A stretch of 64,000 nucleotides of DNA from Ulota crispa (Eukaryota > Streptophyta > Bryopsida > Orthotrichales > Orthotrichaceae). The stretch spans positions 7,722,471-7,786,470 of the forward strand of contig OY987247.1 in NCBI GenBank assembly GCA_963920765.1. Direction: 5' to 3'. The position numbers and the translations under genes were made by a program. Below, piece by piece: positions 24,880 through 37,800 of this stretch. Under the pieces are notes generated by a model. It did no database searches. It saw nothing but the letters and a program-made list of their open reading frames with translations, and was not told the origin of the DNA. Position 1 is the stretch's first letter; every line of letters begins with the position of its first letter.

Positions 24880-26212
24880 AACCTCCCCTCCCCAGAATAT
24901 CCAACCCGCGGCCGCGGCCCGGCACGCTGCGGCAAACAAAAGGACGACGATCGAGTCCATCCATCCCTCTCCTCCAGACGAGATTGCGTGTGCCGCGACT
25001 TTGACTCCCGCGCGGTAGCGTCGGGGTATCAAGCGGCAGTTGCGGACCGGAAGGGGTGAGATTCCCAAAAGCAATGAGCACCGCGCGGCGGCGGCGGCGG
25101 CGACGTGCGTCAGCGGCGGGCTGGCCGGGAGTGTGGCGTGTTGGGGAGAGCGTGCTCCGACCCAGGAGACCTTGTTTGCTGCTCTTCCTGAAACAACAAT
25201 CGCTGTTGCCGCATCGTCCTGATCTCTCCGACTTGCATAAAATCGCACCGTCGTTGTCGCAGATTTCGCGCCTTGGCGTTAAGGAGCTCACGTCGTGCCT
25301 AAAGGCAAGGGACTGTTGAATGCCGTGTGTTTGTTGCGGAGCTCGGGAATGTTTGTCTCCTTTTCCGCGACTATTTTGGCTTTATATTCTCTGTACGCGA
25401 GGGTTTGCTTGCTTGCTGGTTGTTTACGGATTGTTGTGCGCACGAGTGAAGAGCGTCGTTTTCCCTCTCTACTTTTTTATATATTTTTTTGGTGTGAGTT
25501 GCCATCTCAATTGGTTCGTTGTTGCGAATCGCGTAGACACTCCTGTTGCTTTTCATGCTGTTGCGCCTCTTCTACTTCTACTTCTTCTTCCTTCCTCGAC
25601 AGCACTTTTGTTGTTGTCGAGATGAATTCTGCTTTTGTAAGTTTTTAAGGTTGTTGTTTGTTGTTGTTGCGTTTTTTGTGGTTTGCAGGACTCATGTTGA
25701 GGTGGCTGCGAAAGAGGAGCGGGATACAGGACTGGAGCTCTTCGACAAAGTGGTTAGCACGCTTGCTCGTCGTGAAACCGCGAAGGTTGCTTGCAATTGA
25801 AGGGAACGGACTTGTAAGTAACAATACTCGGCTTTTTTCGCTCTGGTCCTCGTTAGCAACAACTATTTAAGCAAGTGTCGTTTCTGGAGTCCAATTAACG
25901 CGTCTCTTGTTTCTCTGATAGTACATGTGCACACCGGTGTCGACGAGCGTTGATAGCATTCTCATGTGAACTAGTTATGATCGTCTCAAAAGACGGTCAT
26001 ATTAGGGTTTCAGTTTACTCGTTGGACGGATTTAAACGATTCTGCGATAGTAGGTTTCTCTGTTTTGTGGCAATCACGAGTAGTGACATGCCACTCCGTA
26101 AAAAAGAGTGCATTCTCTCAGAGTGTCGCGAGAGAGAGTGTTGTGTTGCTCGGGGTTGCGTTTCGTGACGTGGAGTATCGATTGTTGTGCAGGTGGACAG
26201 AGTGTGGTGTTT
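24880..26212 (+). promoter_or_regulatory. Promoter and 5' leader of the S40 gene
   Basis: Composition shifts abruptly from AT-rich repeats to a GC-rich, CG-containing stretch just upstream of the S40 coding region. The leader seems long and intron-bearing (see 25814-25921). A second acceptor TTGTTGTGCAG at 26182-26192 lies just before the start codon, with a possible donor GTAAAA at 26098. The transcription start cannot be placed from sequence alone. The open frames over 24.86-25.65 kb reflect base composition and are not called. Confidence 0.5.
25814..25921 (+). other. Probable 5'UTR intron of the S40 gene
   Basis: A consensus donor CTT|GTAAGTAAC and a pyrimidine-rich acceptor TTTCTCTGATAG bound 108 bp. 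Both are on the strand of the S40 gene and upstream of its start. Another possible short intron lies at about 25638-25689 (GTAAGTT to TTTGCAG). Confidence 0.5.
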
Positions 26213-26941
26213 ATGATGGCGAGATCCAGCTCTGATAGTGTTGGACAACACCGGTATACAGAGAGAGAGAGAGGGGGGAGTAGTAGTAGTAGCAGAGCGG
26301 GGAAGCTTTTGGGATACTCGTCGTACAATGCAGTCCACGACATAGATTCTGTGAGTGAATTGAACGAGGCAGACGTGTGGGACTTAGGAAACGATGGATC
26401 TGCGGAGGATGTGGCAAGCAACAGAGCTGAAAGCTCGGACACGTACGGGTACATGAACTCTGGTAGGAGGTGGGTGGGAGTTGAGAAGGAACCAGGTTTG
26501 TCCGCCGCTTTTGCTGAAAGCAGCCGACCTTATGGATTGTCACCGCATAAACTTGTGGGAGGATATGCGAACAACTACTCTGGACAGAGTTCGAGCCGAG
26601 ATGGCAGGTCTACAGCGGTGAGGATGATCCCTCCCATTGCACAAATACGGGAAAACAGTAGCTCCTCTCGTCCTGTGATGCATCAATCTGCTCCTGTGAA
26701 TGTACCTGACTGGTCGAAGATCTTGGGCGCGGAGAGGAAGAACAAGTGGGAGGATGATGTAGATAGTGACAAGGAAGACGCTGAGGAAGAGAGGCTGCCT
26801 CCACACTTGCAAATCCAACGGGAGTACGCTCAAAGCACAACGTTTTCTGTTTGTGAAGGCGCTGGGCGTACTCTGAAAGGAAGAGATTTGAGCCGAGTGC
26901 GTAACGCTGTGCTTCGGCAAACTGGCTTCTTCGACGGCTGA
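26213..26941 (+). CDS. Senescence regulator S40 family protein (DUF584), 242 aa
   Basis: The protein belongs to the plant-specific S40 family, small nuclear regulators linked to leaf senescence and stress signalling; the biochemical activity is unknown. Three family hallmarks are in order: ELNEADVW at residues 49-56, VPDWSKIL at 164-171, and the C-terminal block GRTLKGRDLSRVRNA at 218-232 followed by VLRQTGF. FSVCEG precedes the last block, and an acidic linker (about 178-193) separates the second and third. The middle is rich in Ser and Gly. I chose the ATG pair at 26213/26216 because the family starts just before the Ser-rich region and a splice acceptor lies at 26192. The frame stays open upstream to 26108, but that part is probably intron or leader. 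Coding composition is richer in GC than all neighbours. The frames on the opposite strand are shadows. Family assignment is firm; the exact start is less so. Confidence 0.9.
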   Translation: MMARSSSDSVGQHRYTERERGGSSSSSRAGKLLGYSSYNAVHDIDSVSELNEADVWDLGNDGSAEDVASNRAESSDTYGYMNSGRRWVGVEKEPGLSAAFAESSRPYGLSPHKLVGGYANNYSGQSSSRDGRSTAVRMIPPIAQIRENSSSSRPVMHQSAPVNVPDWSKILGAERKNKWEDDVDSDKEDAEEERLPPHLQIQREYAQSTTFSVCEGAGRTLKGRDLSRVRNAVLRQTGFFDG

Positions 26942-27430
26942 ACAAACAAAAAAAAAGGCGATGTTTTTCTTTGATCTTCTCCTTTTTGTAGCCGCTTAAC
27001 CATTTTTCAAGTGAATTTGCTGTCACCAGCTCAAGCTGGTGGTGGCTCTCGGTTGGAGGGGAAAAAATCTCGTTTGCTTTTTGGTTGGTTATACCTCCCT
27101 TCCGAAAAAAAACCAAAAAAAGATATAACCCAGGGGGCACCAGTTGGTTGGCTGGTTGGCTCAAACGTGGAGCTGATTTTATGTACATTGACATCGTCAG
27201 CATGCAAGCTACGTGCGTGACCATGTCCAGGGAAAAAGGCTTGAAAATTTGTTCCAGTGAACCAGCGCTGAGCAATTTTTTCTTCTTCATTATCTTTCTC
27301 GTTTTTTTTAGCCAACGGATGCATTTTGTGGTTGGTGAGGGTATGGGTTATTACTCTCACGCAGGAGTAGGGGCATCAAATTGGTTAACTTGTCCATATC
27401 CGCAGATTTGAAGACGCTATGTAGTATTCA
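26942..27430 (+). other. Probable 3'UTR of the S40 gene
   Basis: Composition stays intermediate for about 450 bp after the stop, with T-rich runs and TGTA motifs (27181), then drops to the AT-rich background. The minus-strand 226-codon frame at 26610-27290 overlaps the end of the S40 coding region and is judged a shadow. The polyadenylation site is not certain. Confidence 0.35.
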
Positions 27431-30110
27431 TCTGGACTGTAAATTTTTTTGGCTATTGAAATAGAATCCATACCAGGGATTTATTGAGAGAACAAGGGAG
27501 ACTTGTGGTTTGTATGAGAAAATGGCCTAATGCAGATGTTTGCATTTCGGAACTTGGAAACCTGGGAATGGGGTCACTCTGCTCTGGATTTTCTCTGATT
27601 CGTGAATTTTGTTAATTTATCTGTTTTTATAGTTTTATTTTTAGTGTTTTGAAATAGTTTGAGGGAGGAACTTTGGGAGTCAGTTTCATTTGGCTGGAGT
27701 GTCTGCGAGGTCACCTTGAAACTTCGACTGAAGTGTGTTATGAGAGAGATCTTTTTTTTACTCCAACCAATCTGATGTAAAAGAAGTTTGTCCAGTCCGA
27801 ACTTTTATTTGAAGATGAAAATTTTATCTTGGAAACGACGGAGTCTAGATTAGCCTAGTCAACTCCATGTTCTTCGCTTTGTGTTCACTATTTTTGTATA
27901 AGAAGATGAAATCATATGTCCTCCCTAAGTTTGTAATATTTTCAAACTTCTGTTTTTTGGGTGAAATTTTGAATTTAGTATTGTGAGATTTTCATTGAAA
28001 TATTGGAGCAAGAGTGGGTCTGGCTATTTTGTGGACTCATTCTCACACCAGTGGGTGAAGAGAGTACATATGAATTGCAAAAGAATTTTAGATATTTTTG
28101 AAAACTACTCCACATGGGTGGGTATGTTGTGGCAATGAACGTCAAAGTGTAAACCAGAGTTTTGTGCCACTCTATAACTAGAAAACGAATCTTTCTATGA
28201 TAGACTGCGGGTTTAAGTATAAAAGTAGAGTTAGCAATTAAATGATGTATTCTATGGTATTTTAAGGGTTTTGAACAAGAGTGCAAAGTACTTTTTGTGA
28301 GGTTTCACTAGATTAGCTGAGCTAGAACATGGGACAGTATCATTTTGGCTAAGTTTGGATAAATATAAAAAAGTTAGAAGTTGTTTAAGTGTGTTTTTAG
28401 CAAGTGGTGTTTGAAATCTATTCTTCATCTTCTATAAATGATTTGAAATCATCTAAAAATAGCCTACATGGCCCTACCATGTAGGGCCTATGTTAGTAAG
28501 GTAACAAAAAAAAAAGGGCTCATTGGAAGTAATAATCAATGTATCTAGTTGGTGGGCACACCAAATTAAAGGAAAGTTTTGAAGTGGTATTTTGCACCTG
28601 GTTATTGCACGAGAGCCTATTTGAGGCAAAAAAAGGAAGAACTAGGGGTCTCTCTTGAATCTTTGTGGAGTGGTCTCACCCTTGTGTCAAGAATCTTGTT
28701 AGCTTTTTGGTGCCAACAAGTTATGTCAACCCCATTGTATTGAGAATTGAGTCAAACCTAGTGAATTAGCCTGCCCCTTTATACCAACAAGTTACTCACA
28801 AGCAAACATGTTGATGGGTCCCTTTGCCCCAAACACAACACCATATCCACAAGAGCCCACTAAATCAACCCTTGAACCCTTTTACAACTCTCATATGTAG
28901 TCTTACCATTGAGGCTGCTCTAAATGCTAATCATCTAAACACTTGTCCAATTTTGGCATTCCAAGTAGTGCAAGATAAACCTTGTAAGGGCACCAAAGTT
29001 AAAAAATAAAAATTGGTTTATGATTTATGTATAATCAAATTATTTTCTTGTATGAAAAAATGGATGGTTTTTTTTGAGATAATACTTTGATATAAAAATG
29101 GTAATGGCAAATTTAGATCTTTAAGCATATAAGGTATAATTCAAAGTTACCTTACTTGGCCAAAGTGCGTTATACTTGAAAGATTAAAAAAGAAAATTGT
29201 TGGAAAATAATTTACCAATGAACATGATTATCTTTTTCATGCCATGCAATGGGTTTTCTCATTAGACTCTTCCAAGCGCTACCAGAGAGCTTTATGAGTA
29301 GATTGCACTGAATTTGTGATGCGTGTTTGAACAACATAACAAAAAAGTTAAAAATAAAGAAGCCCTATTCAAAAAAGAATACACACGTGCATGTAAAATT
29401 TGTAAGTACGTATTTATTGAAAATTGCTCTCTAAAAAATATGAAAGCTTGTACTTAGAACTATCAAAATGATGTTACTTTTGAATATTGTAAGAGAACCA
29501 AATTACTTTGATCTTAATTATAAACTCCTAGCACTTGGGACCTTCGTTTGTTCTTTATATAAGGTAGACAAATCCAATCCTGTTCATCTCCCCATTCCCG
29601 CTCAAATCTACAAGCATAGTTCTTTTTAGGGCTAAAATCTAAGTGCTTCATAAATGTCCTATTTTTTAGATCCACATTTATGATTTCAACCCTAAAAGGA
29701 ATTACAGATTCAAGCAAGATTGAGGAGACAAACGAAATTGGGTTTGTCTACCTTGATAATACCTTATATGATAATAGAATGTTTTTTCCTGTATATTTTG
29801 CATAAGGCACACGCACTGCTTTGAGCGTTCTACTTTTGGGGGTCAAAAAGTGATTTGCATGGATTTTGTATAAAAGGGTTCTTAACCATTTCATCTTGCA
29901 TAATAAAAAAAGATCCTTGACTTTTCAACAAAAATAAACAAACAATTAAGTTTTAATATTTAACTGAATTGAAAACAGTTCTTGGAAGTCAAAATCATTG
30001 CTAAATAATAAATTTTAAGTGAATAAATTATATGTTAGCATGGTCATTGAATTCAATCAAGATTTGAGACCATGTTTGACTTTTGCTATTGATTGTTAAC
30101 GATAAAAGTA
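27431..30110. other. Intergenic, nothing recognised
   Basis: About 2.7 kb of AT-rich DNA. The only structured site is a short hairpin at about 28466-28493 (CTACATGG...CCATGTAG). Open frames are short and lack domains. Confidence 0.5.
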
Positions 30111-30515
30111 GGGAATTGATATATGCACCTGGGGTTGATATTTGCACACCCCGGGTAAGTTTTAGATTTCTACCATCAAAAAGTTGAATTTGAGAATATT
30201 GAATTCAAATTTGGACTTAGAGGCAATGGTTTAGTCTAGAATCACAAAAAAGCGTTACAATTCAATAACAATTAATGAAAAATTTTAGCTAGGGGAAAAG
30301 TGTAACTTTTACTTTTGTTTGTAAAAGAAGATAAGTTTTTGTATTGGGTGTTGTTGAATTGCAACCATTTTAGTGGTTTTAGACTAAATCTTGGTCTCTT
30401 AGTCCAAATTTAAATTCAAGTTTCTCAAATTCAGCTTTACGATGATAGAAATCTAAAATTTACCCCAGGGGGTGTGTGCAAATATCAACCCCTTGATGTG
30501 CGTATATCAATTCTC
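30111..30515. mobile_element. MITE family D, copy 2
   Basis: Starts GGGAATTGATATATG and ends TATATCAATTCTC. Flanks TAAAAGTA and TAAAATTA match at 7 of 8 positions. The internal inverted repeat and the TTTTAGATTTCTAC block are as in the other copies. Confidence 0.7.
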
Positions 30516-31840
30516 TAAAATTATCTATACTTGATATTAGGATGTTTGGATGGATGTTTGTCACATTGAGATCTCCTGAACCGTGTGTCCCCTCGTTGCG
30601 TGCTTGGTACCATTGGGAAAGATTTTGGCAAGGAGGGGTGCACCGGCTTGGTTTTGTGGCATTTGGGCTTACAATGGGAAAGTTATTGAATTTCAAAGTT
30701 TTTTAGAAAATTATAAAAATTACTTTTATTTCTATTTTGGTTGCATGCTTGGTATCTTTTGAAAGTTCTTACTAAGGAGGGGTGTAAAATTAGACCAATG
30801 GCACAGGGCCACACTAGTTGTTTAGAAATCATCTTAGTTTCATTCTTTGGAAAAAACAACTTAAAACATTGTTGTATAGCTTTAGATTAATAGAAATAAT
30901 TTTGTGTTATGAATAGAAGCATCTTTGGTTCAAAGTTCATTTTAGGGGCACCAAACTCGTATTCAATTACACAGTTTGTAAATGTGTTGTCATTTTAATA
31001 TAAGAATCATCTAGTTTTTATATTTTAAGAAGGTTAATCAACACCAACTGAATTTCGTTTTTACTGAAAGTACACTTGATATTTCCAAACTGTTGGTGTC
31101 TTGGTGATACATATACATCCTTGCAAAAAACAATTGGCAATGCCAATTCTTTTATAGAATTTTGAGCCATTTTCTTTTGAAAATTGATTGACATTTGCCA
31201 ACACGCTTGTTACCTTACAAGTTAGAGTAGGAGTTTTATTTTAATAATATGCCTTGATTTAAAACAGAAAGAAAAAGAAATTTTATGCTAAATTTTGACA
31301 CATTTTAATTCTCTCACGATTCCACAAACATATAATTCACCCTTGTTAAAAAATCATCAATTTTGAATTTGAAAAATCATATGATTATGTGTAGTCTTGA
31401 ACTTGTCAACTTGGCATTGCTAAAATCAACTTGTTACTTGTCTTTTTGAGTTTTTTTTTTGTAGAAATGTAATCCTAAAAAAATGTATATATATAGTAAT
31501 ACAAACATGGGATTTGGTCAAGCATTAAAATGTTGAATCTTAAAAAAACAAATAAAGAAACTCAAATTAGGTTTCAACAAGGATACATACAAATTCTACA
31601 AAGTATCTTATCTGCTAATGTAGAAATTATTTTAGTCACTTTTTCTTGACTATTTTGTTGGCTTTTAGAAGCCTTAAGGAAAATGTTGGGTTCCAACAAC
31701 TTTATTTTTCTCAAAAACAATTAAACATAAAAAAGGCTAATTACATCAAATGATATTCTACAACCAACGATTAATATACATATCAAATGAACAACCCTTT
31801 TAACCTCAGAAAGAGAAATCTAATCAACAATAGGACTCTT

Positions 31841-34800
31841 TTATTCTCTTCCTTGGGCCCACATTAATTTTGCTTCAGACAATTGCCGTTGTGTTTGAAT
31901 TTCTTTTCTTGTTTGTAGTAATTGCCTTATTCTTTCTGTGGCTTTTTCAATATGACTCAATAATTGTCTTCTATGCATAGCCTGTCAAGACAAGTTTTTT
32001 TAATGAGTTAACAGCAAAACAAACTATATCCTCTTCACGTGTTTTCCATTAAAAGAATTACTCAAGTCTTACTAAATAGTAGTCATGCACATCCAAATAA
32101 AACCAATGTTTATAATTCTTAAGTGCAAGTATATTTCAAATTTGTGATTCACACAATTGCAAAAAGATGTGTCAATAAAAAAAAACCACACTTTTACATA
32201 AAGATTTTATTTTTTGGTTTTTTCAAGCTTTTATTTGCAACATCAACAGATAATACAAAATCATTTTAACAATAATTGTGTTCACTACAAGAAAAAAATG
32301 TTCTAAACAATTGGTCCACAGTGATTGCAAATATACACAACAATTACAATTGAGTTATCTAATAGTCATTATGGATATTTGTGGTTACTATGAACTCATT
32401 GGGTAGGACACGTTATTCTTGTGTTGATTATAGCTATTACTAAATTTTTCATGAAAATTATCAAAAAAGTATCAAATCACAACATAAAAAGAAAAACATG
32501 CCATAAACAACTGTCACAAATTGCCACGACTAAGTCACAATAATTGCCTTATAAGAGCACAAACAACTACACAACAATTGCATGACTAGATTATAGTTGT
32601 GCAAATGTTGTGCAGTTGTTTGTACAATCGTAAGACAATTATTGTGACCTAGTCATGACAATTTGTGACAACAATTTATCCTTGTTTTTTCTAGTGAATA
32701 TAGTTTGATTTTAATGCAATTACAAAATATACTCAAACTTGCATAGTTGCTTCAGATGTTTGAAAAGCTAATTATTTTATGGTAAAATGTTAGCAATAAC
32801 ATAGGAGAAGGAATATTTTCATAATTTTTTTAGAACCAATCTAACTTTGAGTTTGATAGTTCAGATTGTTTACTTGTTTTCGAGTGGTTTGATTAACTAT
32901 ATTCATTGCTTTTGAATATTCGAGATTAATTTGAACATTCCGTCGTCGACGTTCAGCTTCTTGTTTTGCTAAGTATTCTCTTAACAATTTATTTTTGTGA
33001 TTGGCCTTTGTTTGAATATCCTGTTTTCAAAGAACACACCCATATTCTTTAAAATTAAATATCATGAAACACAAGAAATGCTACAAAAGACACTTAGGTT
33101 TTGCAAAAAACACAAATTTAGAACATTACAATATATTCTACCGTAACATCATGAATAAGTGAATGATTGTTTTAAATTGTGAAGAAATTGATAAGTGTCG
33201 GGTAAGGGGGCATTTTCACATTTGTGCCATTAGGAAGAAGGGCAAAGCTTGAGTGACTAGTGGCATAAATGTGAGATTGCATGTGCATGAGGCCCTTACC
33301 TTGCATAAATGTTACTTGAACAAAATTTTGCCATGTGTCCTTTTGTGGCAAAAGTGATGTTACGTAACATGACACCACTTTGTTTTTTTTTGTCAATGCA
33401 TCCACAAGTACAAGGGCAATAAAAAATGCAAGAGAATTTGTTCAACTAATGTTTACGGCTCATATGAAGAAAAAGTTCAAGATTTTTACTTGGATCCGCT
33501 TTTCTCTCCTTGCATACGCTTGTTCCAATGTTTTAAGTCTATCTTGCTCTTTCTTTTCTTGTGTCATAATTTTTTCTTTAATTTGTTTATCTAATTCAAC
33601 TTGTTTCTCTGCTTGTCGAACTGCTACCGCCTATAAACACCAAATAATTCATCACACTTATAATAAACACATGTAATACCTTGGTAATGTAATAAATACA
33701 CACATACACATAAACATGTGCATGCACATAAACATGTGCATGCACATAAACATGTGCATGCACATAAACATGTGCATGCACATAAACATGTGCATGCACA
33801 TAAACATGTGCATGCACATAAACATGTGCATGCACATAAACATGTGCATGCACACAAACATATATATACAAATATATCTTGCACGGACTTTGTTTGATGT
33901 CTCTTAATTTTTGGTGTTTAAGTGACTCTTCAAGTGACGCTTCACCTTCCCTTTACTCATCTTTTCCTCACCCTCTCCTTGCCTTTTTCAATTTTTAAAC
34001 TTTAGGTGACAAAGAAACGTCCAATTATACTTGACACCTAGTGCTTTATGATTAATAATCTTAAACTTCTGGTGTTAATAGAGAATTTGAATATTGCGCT
34101 TTATAATACAAATAGATGTGCATGGGTGCATGCATACATGAGTGTGTGTTTTGTACTATTTTCTTTCTGAAATAAATACATTTTACAACGCACTTGAATA
34201 ATCATCCAACCGACGGATGAAAAATGCGTACCGCATTCTTAGCATCAAAATCATCCCTTTTCTTTTGAAGCGCATCATAATAAGCTTGTAAAGCAACAGC
34301 TTGACGTTTTTCAGCCTCCATCCGTGCTAATGCATTTGTTTTTTTAATTTCTTCATTTTTAATTTCTTGAATTCTCTTTCTTTCAGCATCTTTTGCTGCT
34401 AATTCTTTGTTTCTTTCTACAGCTTGCTATATTATCTCAACAGCACATAAATTATGTAACATATAAGGAGATTACAGCCGATTTTCAAAATGACAAGATT
34501 TAACATTTTGTGCATCTAAGCATATACCATGCAATATTCATTAATTTGGGAAAAACCCAATTTTGGGATATTTGAGTTTTACATCTTCAAAAAAAGATTA
34601 CTTAGTAAATACTTTTTCAAGAACGTAAAACTCAAAAGTCTCAAAATATAAAAAAATCCAAAATTAATGAGTATTGCATTATACATAAGTCCTTTTTTTT
34701 CAATTAAAAATCCCTTACTACAAAAGTAAAACAGAGTCTTAAATCATTAGTCCTCAATGATCACAATTGTCTATAACAGCCATTGGAGAACTCAATTGTA

Positions 34801-37800
34801 ATCATTGTGGACATTTGTAATCCTTATGAACTAATCGTTTAGGACAGATTTTTTTTGTGACGCTTTGTTATAAAAAATATATGTTTTTTTGAACTAGTGC
34901 ATTCACATATTGTTCAAGCATGAATTTTGCACTTTCAAATGATGCATTACAAGTAACAGCTCTGTTATAGAGCTTAATCAGAATATAAATAAATAAAACA
35001 AGTACCTGTAAAACAGCTTCTTGCATTTTTTCTATTTCTTTTCTAAATGCTTCTTGTTTTTCTGCCCTCTCTTTAGCAGCAGCAAGAGCTGCTTTTTTGG
35101 CTTTTTTCTAATTGAAATGAAGCACGTTTATAGTTATTATGTGTTTAATTGATTTTTCAAGTTAGATTTGAAAAATAAAATCGAAAGTGTGAAATTGTAC
35201 GTTAAAGTCACTAATACAAACTTTAAAGAAAAAGAAGCTTTACCGCAGTTATTTCTCTTTCTTTTTGTAACTTCAATTCCTCTTCATGTTGTTTCCTGAC
35301 TAATGCTTCTGCTCGTCTTTCCAATGCTTCTTCCTACTACGCAAAAATTTTAAAAAAGTATTTCTCATATATATACAAATATCCCTATATATGTATACAC
35401 ACATTTTTAGATTTATTACTATTATCATTTGTAAGCATTTATTTGATATGTTTTTCTGATTTTTTGCATTTCAATCACTAGAAGAAAAACAAATATAAAT
35501 AACTAATTTACAACAACTGTAAATGCCATAAACAATCGTAACTGAGTCATTTCATATTCATTGTATAGTTTTATAGAACATTTGCAATTGCTGTGAACTA
35601 GTCATTTAGGATCGTTTTTTCTCCAAGTGAACACCTAGTTTTAGTCACCTTGTAAATAACCCATTTCATTCCAAACGTTTAGCATAGTGTACCTCTTCAC
35701 GCTTTCTTGCTTCATTAGCAGCTTGTTGTGCAGCAAATTCTTTGTCTCTTTTCACTTTTTCTGCTTTCTGCAATCATAAATGTATTAAAAATGGGTATTA
35801 CACATTAATTTCTATACGTATTTGAAAACCAACATGGTCTTAAAAATACAAATGTCTTTTGCAAATTTGATCAATATTGGTTTTTATATGAATATATACA
35901 TGTATGTATGTACAATATTAAAAAATTATTACTTGTGCAGCTTCCTTTTTCATTTGCATTGCAGCAACTCTTGCCGCATCTTCTTGCATTTTCTGACACG
36001 TTTCTGATATTTAGAATTGCAAGTAAAATAAATTCTAGATTAGGATGCATCAAACTCCTTCTTTTGCCAACAAAAAATCATCAATTTTGACATGCATTCA
36101 TTTTTTAATCAATTTAGTGCATGACGCTGATAAGAGCAACTAAAATGCTGCAATAAGAAATACTAAAGCACAATACACATACTCATTGGCTCAAAAACAG
36201 TATCACTATGAAGAAAAAAAAACCCAAGTTTCATCCTAGTGATCTTAAATTTTTCATAACTCCTTTTTATGAAAAAGCACTATACTAGCCGCTCAAATTC
36301 GGTAGTTGTTGATTATTACAAGTGTCATGCACCATACAAACTTTCATGTATAAATTATCAAATGAATATTTAAGACGTACTTTAGTTGCTACTTCTGCTG
36401 CTGCTTTCTTTTCCCTTTCTTTTTCAACGCGCCTTCTAGCAGCATCAGCTGCTTGAAGAGCCTGTTCAAGTTTTCAAAGTTTTAAAATGTGACAAATTTT
36501 GAATACAATAATAGAGAAACTTGTCATTAATTATACTCGGAACTAAAAACACAAAAAAAAACGTTGATAGGTATATTTATAACGATAGCAAAATTCCACG
36601 TGCATTACAATTGATTATAATTTACAACATAGATTTTGATGAAATTTAATATAAAACTCGTTTCATCATGTCTAAATGGTGTATTGAACCATAACTTGGC
36701 TTACCCAAGGTTCAATAGTAACATTTCAAAAATTCAACTTCTAAAAACATATTCAAGAGATTTGGTAATGCTTAACCCCTAGCTAGAAGCCCATTGTCCC
36801 TATACGGGACATATTAGATTTTGGTCAGACTTGCTCTATAAGGATTTTTTATTAATTGATTTGAATTCTGATACAGATTTTTGCAAGGGCTATGGGGAAG
36901 TACATTTTTTGTTGAAATTGGATTCATAGTTCAAAAGTTATTGTGTTTTATGTGCTTTTTTTTTGTTCAAGAGCCAGGTTAGGCATGCCATTTTTTATGA
37001 ACTTTTCTCAAGGGCCACCAATGAAGGCATGATCCTTCACTAAAATGTACCCAAAGTAATAGTGTACTTGATAAATCCTTTTTTGTATTTGATAAATACA
37101 TTAACTTTTGAATTGCAATAACTACTAGAGACTTGATTTTTTTTCAAATTTTCTTTTTTTGTGGTTGTTTAAGAAATCAGAACCTTCCAATGTGCTATTG
37201 GGATTTTCAAGTTATCAAAATCAGACATTGGAAATTTGATTTACAAAAAACCTTAGTGTAGTGAGATATTCAAGAAGATGTTTGGAATGCATGCCATGAA
37301 GGGAGTGTTCCAAGTCTTTATTGGCCATGAAAACTTATGCATTACAAGGGATTTGGACCCCCAAAGAGGCCCCTTCCCCCAAATCCATGGGAGCTTTGGG
37401 AACACCTTCCACATGTACGTTGACCATGTCATCTTGTATTATTTTATTATTTATTATTTTATGACAAAAAAATTCAAAAAAAAAAGATTCAAAAAATTTC
37501 TTATTTTTTTCTAAGATTTTTTTTTTGATTTTTTAAAAATTAATTTTTTTGACGACTAGCAAGGGCTAGTTTCCAACATTGGGAACAGAAAAACTCACAT
37601 TCCCTATGGGGGTCCAAATCCCTTATAATGAAGACATGCCCAACATGGTTTAAAGCATGTTGGACAAATCTTCCTTGAATCTGTAGTGCAAAATGTGCAC
37701 AATATGTGGTCAAAGGGACTTGAAAATTTTGGGCAAAGGTCAAATTTTTTTTTTTGTATACTAACTTCAAGTATTCACATCTCTCAACTTGTGCAATCAA

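Noticed and set aside
24856-25800. Several 80-137 codon frames on both strands
   Set aside because: They lie in the GC-rich leader where stops are rare, are mutually overlapping and show only Arg/Ala/Ser/Leu-rich composition.
26108-26212. Upstream extension of the S40 frame by 35 codons
   Set aside because: A splice acceptor lies at 26192, the extension has no similarity to the family, and the ATG pair at 26213/26216 fits the usual family start.
26610-27290. 226-codon minus-strand frame
   Set aside because: It overlaps the end of the well-supported S40 coding region and its 3' part, has low-complexity content and no domain.
33596-33907. Overlapping 63-91 codon frames on both strands
   Set aside because: They arise from the 18-bp minisatellite, whose length is a multiple of three.
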